Assembly: GCA_963678565.1 (NCBI GenBank)
Contig: OY782875.1
Location: forward strand, 3,472,001-3,536,000
Direction: 5' to 3'
Length of the DNA stretch: 64,000 bases
DNA from: SKHV01 sp963678565
GTDB taxonomy: Bacteria > Bacteroidota > Bacteroidia > Bacteroidales > Prolixibacteraceae
Made by a program: the position numbers and the translations under genes. Positions 60,154 to 64,000 of the stretch are shown here, piece by piece. The notes under the pieces were generated by a model. That model was not told the DNA's origin. It saw nothing but the letters and a program-made list of their open reading frames with translations, and did not search any database. The number at the start of each line of letters is the position of its first letter. Positions within the stretch are counted from its first letter, which is position 1.

Positions 60154-60690
60154 ATGGGTAGCAAGGCAATCAAACAATTAGAATTTGATAAACAACTGGA
60201 TACTACACAATTCAGGAACTTTCAAAAATCGGGCGAAGTACAATTGATAAATCAGTTGTATGCTAAATACATGCATTTAATTTACGGTGTAGGATATAAG
60301 CGTACTAAAGAGAGAAAAGCGGCACAAAAAGTTGTAATCGATACTTATAAAAGCATGCTTCAACAAGCCCCCAAAGCTAAGATTGATTGTTTTAAAACCT
60401 GGTTGTATCAAATTACAATTGAAGAGTGCGCGAAAATAAAGGGACATGAAGAAGTTGAAACTACAACAAATTCGCTAGGAAATCATATACTGGATCGCTA
60501 CCGTGTAATGGATAAAAGATTAAAAGATTGCTTCGCTTCGCTTTCAGAAGAAGAGCAAAAATGTATCGAGCTTTTTTATCAAAAAAACAGGAGTTACCGC
60601 GAAATCTCTGAAGAGTTAAAGATCCCCGAAAACGAAATTCGATTTAAAATTGATGGTGCTAAAGAAATAATTCACAAATGCTTACACTAA
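60154..60690 (+). CDS. ECF-like RNA polymerase sigma factor
   Basis: 178 residues. Sigma-2 region about 20-85 (QLINQLYAKYMHLIYGVGYKR, WLYQITIEECAK) and a sigma-4 helix-turn-helix at the C-terminus (SLSEEEQKCIELFYQKNRSYREISEELKIPENEIRFKIDGAKEIIHKCL). Region 3 is missing, as in ECF sigmas. The acidic and DNA-melting parts of region 2 are poorly conserved, so it may be a weak or specialised sigma. It is followed after five bases by a membrane protein with an anti-sigma-like N-terminus, a standard sigma/anti-sigma order. It probably controls a small envelope regulon. Confidence 0.82.
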   Translation: MGSKAIKQLEFDKQLDTTQFRNFQKSGEVQLINQLYAKYMHLIYGVGYKRTKERKAAQKVVIDTYKSMLQQAPKAKIDCFKTWLYQITIEECAKIKGHEEVETTTNSLGNHILDRYRVMDKRLKDCFASLSEEEQKCIELFYQKNRSYREISEELKIPENEIRFKIDGAKEIIHKCLH

Positions 60691-60695
60691 ATTGA

Positions 60696-61715
60696 ATGAA
60701 TGATTACCTAAAAAACAACGACTACTTTAAAGCCATTATCAGCTATCTTTCGAACAAACTTTCGAACAAAGAGCGAAATGAGGTGGAAAGTATTTGTCAG
60801 GCCGATGCTTTTGAACAAGAAGCGATGGACGGTTTTGCCAACCTTACACCCAATGAAATTGTTTCAGACATCGAAGGATTGAATGTAATCAAGGGCAAAA
60901 ATAAATTCAAGCATTGGAATTTAGTATTAATTATTGCTGCTGCAATAATCCTCCTGAGTGGCTCTTTATTTTATATTCTGAAAAGAGATAAACCAAATCA
61001 AACTCAAGAACCTGAAATTGAAACAATTGAATTTATTAACGATACTCAAACATTCCAAACCGACACAACATTAAACGCTGACACCATTGAAGAGCAAGTC
61101 GTTGAAGAAAAAATAAATATTGAAAAAGAAGAAAAAACTGAAGAGCTCGTTCCCGAAAAAACTGAAAAAAAACAGATAAAGGAGGAGACGACAACTTTAG
61201 AAAGAAAGGCCCCAATCGAAGAAAAATCAAAAGAAATTATTGAAGAAAAACAAATAGAATCAAAAGAACCATCTGTCATTAAACAAGACTCGATAGCAAA
61301 AGAATCTAATCAAAATTCAAGTAATGAAGAGCTTACCCAAGTTCCTGAAGAAGAAGTTGAAATGGAGGAATCGGATCTAAGCAATGACACAATCGAAATC
61401 AATGATATTAATCATTTTGGACAAAATACAGAGCCAAGCCCACAAGGTGGAATGGAATTGTATAAAATATATTTATCCGAAAATAAAATTAAACCATCAA
61501 CTTCCGACTCAGTTGAAAATCGTGCTGTAAATTTACAATTCACAATTGATGAATTTGGAAATCCAAAAGACATTGTAATTATTGAAAGCCCAGATAGTTT
61601 ATTCTCAAAAGAAGCAATAAGATTGGTAGAAGAAGGACCAAGATGGACACCGAATATTGAAGATGGAACACCAGTTGAAGGAAGTGCCAACCTAACAATT
61701 AATTTTCAACAATAA
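60696..61715 (+). CDS. Membrane protein with anti-sigma-like N-terminus and TonB C-terminal domain
   Basis: 339 residues. Residues 1-70 are cytoplasmic and resemble the anti-sigma N-terminus of Bacteroidota TonB-type proteins (LSNKLSNKERNEVESICQADAFEQEAMDGFANL). One transmembrane helix is at about 74-95. A Glu/Lys/Thr-rich periplasmic spacer runs to ~215. The TonB_C domain (about 245-339) includes NLQFTIDEFGNPKDIVIIESPDSLFSKEAIRLVEEGPRWTP. The layout suggests that it both holds the adjacent sigma factor and senses or drives an outer-membrane partner. No ExbB/ExbD or TonB-dependent receptor is nearby. Function is inferred from architecture only. Confidence 0.82.
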   Translation: MNDYLKNNDYFKAIISYLSNKLSNKERNEVESICQADAFEQEAMDGFANLTPNEIVSDIEGLNVIKGKNKFKHWNLVLIIAAAIILLSGSLFYILKRDKPNQTQEPEIETIEFINDTQTFQTDTTLNADTIEEQVVEEKINIEKEEKTEELVPEKTEKKQIKEETTTLERKAPIEEKSKEIIEEKQIESKEPSVIKQDSIAKESNQNSSNEELTQVPEEEVEMEESDLSNDTIEINDINHFGQNTEPSPQGGMELYKIYLSENKIKPSTSDSVENRAVNLQFTIDEFGNPKDIVIIESPDSLFSKEAIRLVEEGPRWTPNIEDGTPVEGSANLTINFQQ

Positions 61716-61722
61716 AAATTGT

Positions 61723-62337
61723 TTACCCAACTCTACTTTTAAGTTGCACCGATTCAAAAAATTCCTTGTCAAGAAATTGCTTCATTTCTAATATGAATTG
61801 CTTAAACTCTGTATTTAACATTGGTTTGAATTCTTTTAATTCAACTATTGCGTTTCCCATTTTAGACAATCCTCCCGAACGACGCTCCATTCTGCTTAAT
61901 ACAGATGCAATTCCATCTTCGGTTGCATATGAATGCAGCAAGCCATCACGCTTCATCACACTATACCAAAACTGGGTTCGCTCTGGCATTATGTGCAAAT
62001 ATTTCGATAACATTTCACATTGCATTGAATTAAATTCTGCGAGAGATACCGATGCATATTTTTGCCAATTTTCAGCCAAAATATGATCGTAAAAAATATC
62101 CATAATAATTGGTGAAAACTTTCCATATCCTTGATGTAATCTCTTGGTTCCTTTCTGGAAAATAGGATGTGTATCGGTAAAATGATCGATAGCACGATGA
62201 ATCAAAATTCCCTTCTGAATTAAAGGAGAATAATTAGCCAAACCTCGTTGTCCTTTTATAGCATCAGCCATAAAATTACCAACCGAAATTTCTTCGGGTT
62301 GATTACGTGTTAAATATAAATGTGCTAAAAAATTCAT
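61723..62337 (-). CDS. ACP phosphodiesterase-like protein (DUF479 family)
   Basis: 204 residues from ATG 62337 (MNFLAHLYLTRNQPEEISVGNFMADAIKG); a TTG four codons upstream is not needed. AcpH in E. coli removes the phosphopantetheine arm from acyl carrier protein. The HD-like residues are visible in NFMADAIKG, IHRAIDHFTDTHPIF and MDIFYDHILAENW. Bacteroidota homologues are common, but their ACP activity is, to my knowledge, not generally shown. It converges with the TonB-like gene, leaving only seven bases between stop codons. Confidence 0.85.
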   Translation of the reverse strand: MNFLAHLYLTRNQPEEISVGNFMADAIKGQRGLANYSPLIQKGILIHRAIDHFTDTHPIFQKGTKRLHQGYGKFSPIIMDIFYDHILAENWQKYASVSLAEFNSMQCEMLSKYLHIMPERTQFWYSVMKRDGLLHSYATEDGIASVLSRMERRSGGLSKMGNAIVELKEFKPMLNTEFKQFILEMKQFLDKEFFESVQLKSRVG

Positions 62338-62459
62338 AAATATGTTCAAATATAGAAAACTTGATTTTCAGGTCTGTTATATAAATCAAAAATAGTATTG
62401 ATAAAACAGAAGCAACTAAACCAATTGTGCGAAAAAATGTTTTAATCATAAAACAACAA

Positions 62460-63083
62460 ATGAATCCGGAAGTTGATCAATATTTTATCGATGGCTGTGG
62501 CCGATGTGAACGAGGTGGCACCTCCGAATGCAATGTTCACAAATATCCAGAAGCATTATCACTGTTGCGAAGCATTGCACTTGAAAGTGGTTTAGAAGAA
62601 CAGCGAAAATGGGGCAATCCTTGCTACACGTTGAACAATAAGAACATTTTCATTATAGCTGCATTCAATAATTATTGTTCCATTGGTTTTTTAAAGGGGG
62701 CATTATTAAAAGATCCACAAAATATATTAGAAAAACCTGGAGAAAATAGTAATTCTGTCCGCCAGATTCGCTTTACAAACTCAAACAAGGTTATTGAACT
62801 AAGTGCAACAATAAAAGAATATATTTATGAAGCAATTGAGATCGAAAAAGCAGGCAAACAAATAAAAACTACAAAGATTTCGGCACATGATTATCCGGAG
62901 GTATTGATAAGTGTTTTTAATGAAGAACCTGAATTCAAAAAAGCATTTGAAGCACTTACTCCCGGCCGACAAAGAAGTTATTTGATCCATTTCAATCAAG
63001 CAAAACAATCAAAGACAAGATTGAATCGGATTAATAAAAACAAGGCAAAAATTTTCACTGGAAAAGGGATGAATGAATATTAA
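62460..63083 (+). CDS. YdeI/OmdA-like DUF1801 family protein with Cys-rich N-terminus
   Basis: 207 residues from ATG 62460 (MNPEVDQYFIDGCGRC); a GTG at 62427 would add 11 atypical residues. The DUF1801 part includes QRKWGNPCYTLNNKNIFIIAAFNNYCSIGFLKGALLKDP and the OmdA tail is FEALTPGRQRSYLIHFNQAKQSKTRLNRI. The insertion CGRCERGGTSECNVH near residue 14 (CxxC-x7-C-x2-H) might bind zinc. YdeI relatives are linked to stress and antimicrobial-peptide tolerance in enterics, but no function is established here. It is soluble and has no signal peptide. It stands alone. Confidence 0.82.
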   Translation: MNPEVDQYFIDGCGRCERGGTSECNVHKYPEALSLLRSIALESGLEEQRKWGNPCYTLNNKNIFIIAAFNNYCSIGFLKGALLKDPQNILEKPGENSNSVRQIRFTNSNKVIELSATIKEYIYEAIEIEKAGKQIKTTKISAHDYPEVLISVFNEEPEFKKAFEALTPGRQRSYLIHFNQAKQSKTRLNRINKNKAKIFTGKGMNEY

Positions 63084-63203
63084 TCATTCATTTAAAATTG
63101 CCAATAACGTTACTGAATTTTAAAAATCACAACTATATTTTGTCTGAATAAAACATTGAAGATTGTTTCGTGTTTAATAGAGATAAAAATTAAATTCAAA
63201 TTT

Positions 63204-63632
63204 ATGTATACCGGATTAAAACACCTTCATTCATACAGTGCTTACTTAACACTAGCACTAATTATTTTGGTAGTAATTATTAGTCTTATTGGCTGGTTGG
63301 GGAATAAAAAATACACTAAAAATTTAAAAACCATCTCATTAATTACGCTTATCATTTCACACTTTCAATTAATATTTGGAGTCGTTTTATATTTTGTATC
63401 TCCTTTAGGATTTTCAAATTTTTCGAGTGCTGCAATGAAAAGCGAATTTAGTCGACTTTATATTGTTGAACATCCTTTAATGATGATTATTGGTTTAACC
63501 TTAATAACCATCGGATACTCCAAAGCCAAAAGAGCCAAAACCGATCGAAAATCATTCAAACTAAACACAATCTTCTACGGTTTAGGTTTAATCTCGATTT
63601 TATTAATGATCCCATGGAATGCTTGGCTATAG
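63204..63632 (+). CDS. Four-helix membrane protein, possible cytochrome b-like
   Basis: 142 residues from ATG 63204 (MYTGLKHLHSYSAYL); an earlier start at 63156 would add 16 atypical residues. Four transmembrane helices lie at about 12-32, 42-64, 82-102 and 118-138. Histidines sit at helix ends or inside them: KHLHSYSAYL, IISHFQLIFG and VEHPLMMIIG, spaced like possible heme axial ligands. Homologues in Bacteroidota are sometimes labelled cytochrome B; heme binding is not shown by sequence. The next gene starts at the base following its stop codon, so co-expression with the MFS protein is likely. Confidence 0.75.
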   Translation: MYTGLKHLHSYSAYLTLALIILVVIISLIGWLGNKKYTKNLKTISLITLIISHFQLIFGVVLYFVSPLGFSNFSSAAMKSEFSRLYIVEHPLMMIIGLTLITIGYSKAKRAKTDRKSFKLNTIFYGLGLISILLMIPWNAWL

Positions 63633-64000
63633 ATGTACAAAAAACTATACAAATTCATTGGGAATAAAAATGACCAAACAACATGCAGCGATCTATCAGA
63701 AGATGCTTGCAAGCAGGTTCCGCATAATTTTTTCTTGCATGTTTTAAGCAATACATTTACAAAACTTGGCGACACCTTAAGTAACCCCAAAACAGTACTT
63801 ACTTGGCTAATGAGTTATGTAAGTGCACCTGTTTATTTAATTAGTTTAATTGTTCCCTTGCGCGAATCGGGATCGATGATTCCTCAGGTTTTGTTTGCCA
63901 AAATTGTAAATCGAACAAAAATTCAAAAGTGGATTTGGATTATTGGTTCTTTACTTCAATTTGCGACAATTGTAAGTATTGGCTTTATCGCGCTTCATTT
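63633..64000 (+). CDS. MFS-type transporter, truncated by the window end
   Basis: The first 122 complete codons are present, from ATG 63633 (MYKKLYKFIGNKNDQ). The cytoplasmic N-terminus contains CSDLSEDACKQVPHNFF. Then come NTFTKLGDTLSNPKTVLTWLM, a first helix, SAPVYLISLIVPLRESGSMIPQVLFAKIV (the MFS loop 2-3 region with Arg-Glu-Ser-Gly), and a second hydrophobic stretch IWIIGSLLQFATIVSIGFIALH. This resembles a family of large MFS permeases of unknown substrate. It begins directly after the stop codon of the four-helix protein. The remaining helices lie outside the window. Confidence 0.75.
   Translation, partial: MYKKLYKFIGNKNDQTTCSDLSEDACKQVPHNFFLHVLSNTFTKLGDTLSNPKTVLTWLMSYVSAPVYLISLIVPLRESGSMIPQVLFAKIVNRTKIQKWIWIIGSLLQFATIVSIGFIALH

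Noticed and set aside
61046..61279. Antisense open frames rich in Phe/Ser opposite the TonB-like gene
   Set aside because: They are shadows of the Glu/Lys-rich spacer of the real gene.
1..64000. CRISPR arrays, tRNA or rRNA genes, insertion sequences, prophage or integration sites
   Set aside because: None was recognised; gaps between genes are short and composition is even across the window.

Overview
The window looks like a chromosome segment from an anaerobic or facultatively anaerobic member of the Bacteroidota, probably a marine Bacteroidales-type lineage. The sequence is AT-rich. Many genes are preceded by the Bacteroidota -7 promoter element TAnnTTTG. Several family types are characteristic of the phylum: an S46 dipeptidyl-peptidase, DUF3078 and other outer-membrane barrels, long IspG with an insert domain, CBM20-GH77 glucanotransferase, an anti-sigma/TonB fusion, and the UxaE uronate route. 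Pyruvate formate-lyase, hybrid cluster protein and a B12-dependent ribonucleotide reductase all fit anaerobic life. I saw no rRNA, tRNA, CRISPR array, phage or insertion sequence.

Layout. 1-10 kb: pflB (cut by the left edge) behind a small CxxC protein, an aldehyde dehydrogenase, a divergent HisI-like protein, a DUF3078 porin-like protein, MscS, PrmA and PheT. 10-17 kb: chorismate mutase with a DRE-TIM aldolase, a large 4-alpha-glucanotransferase, a barrel protein and hcp. 17-27.5 kb: a small barrel protein, obgE, a PAP2 phosphatase, a membrane MutS-like ATPase, parE-parC-aroK and a tandem rhodanese lipoprotein. 27.5-38.2 kb, all minus strand: nrdJ, waaA, rnhA, an S46 peptidase, rnhB, a glycosyltransferase and ispG.

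38.4-50.4 kb is a uronate-catabolism locus. On the minus strand, kdgK, KDPG aldolase, an SDR (probable fructuronate reductase), a LarA-like protein, a Gfo/Idh/MocA oxidoreductase, gnd, a hexuronate-type MFS transporter and uxaE run in one direction. A LacI regulator and uxaC run divergently. A perfect 18-bp palindrome lies over the -33 box of the kdgK promoter. A second uronate cluster at 55.7-60.0 kb holds a paralogous LacI regulator, kduI, a KdgF-like cupin, kduD and a DUF4861 lipoprotein, which handle unsaturated uronates. Saturated uronates (via UxaC, UxaE and the SDR) and unsaturated uronates (via KdgF, KduI and KduD) should both reach 2-keto-3-deoxygluconate and then KdgK and Eda. Mannonate dehydratase (UxuA) and all polysaccharide lyases and SusCD-type genes are absent from the window.

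Between the uronate clusters lie an unrecognised secreted protein, a small membrane protein, an aldo/keto reductase whose iron-sulfur cysteines appear lost, and an M13 metallopeptidase. The right end carries an ECF-like sigma factor with an anti-sigma/TonB partner, an ACP-phosphodiesterase-like protein, a YdeI-like protein, a small four-helix membrane protein and the start of an MFS transporter.

The observations I consider most worth checking are: the LacI operator set; an HcpR/FNR-type palindrome at about -42 of hcp; an apparent one-base frameshift at the 5' end of the LarA-like gene; and active-site or cofactor-site losses in the aldo/keto reductase, the HisI-like protein and the glucanotransferase. 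All family assignments come from reading motifs by eye; no database search was run.
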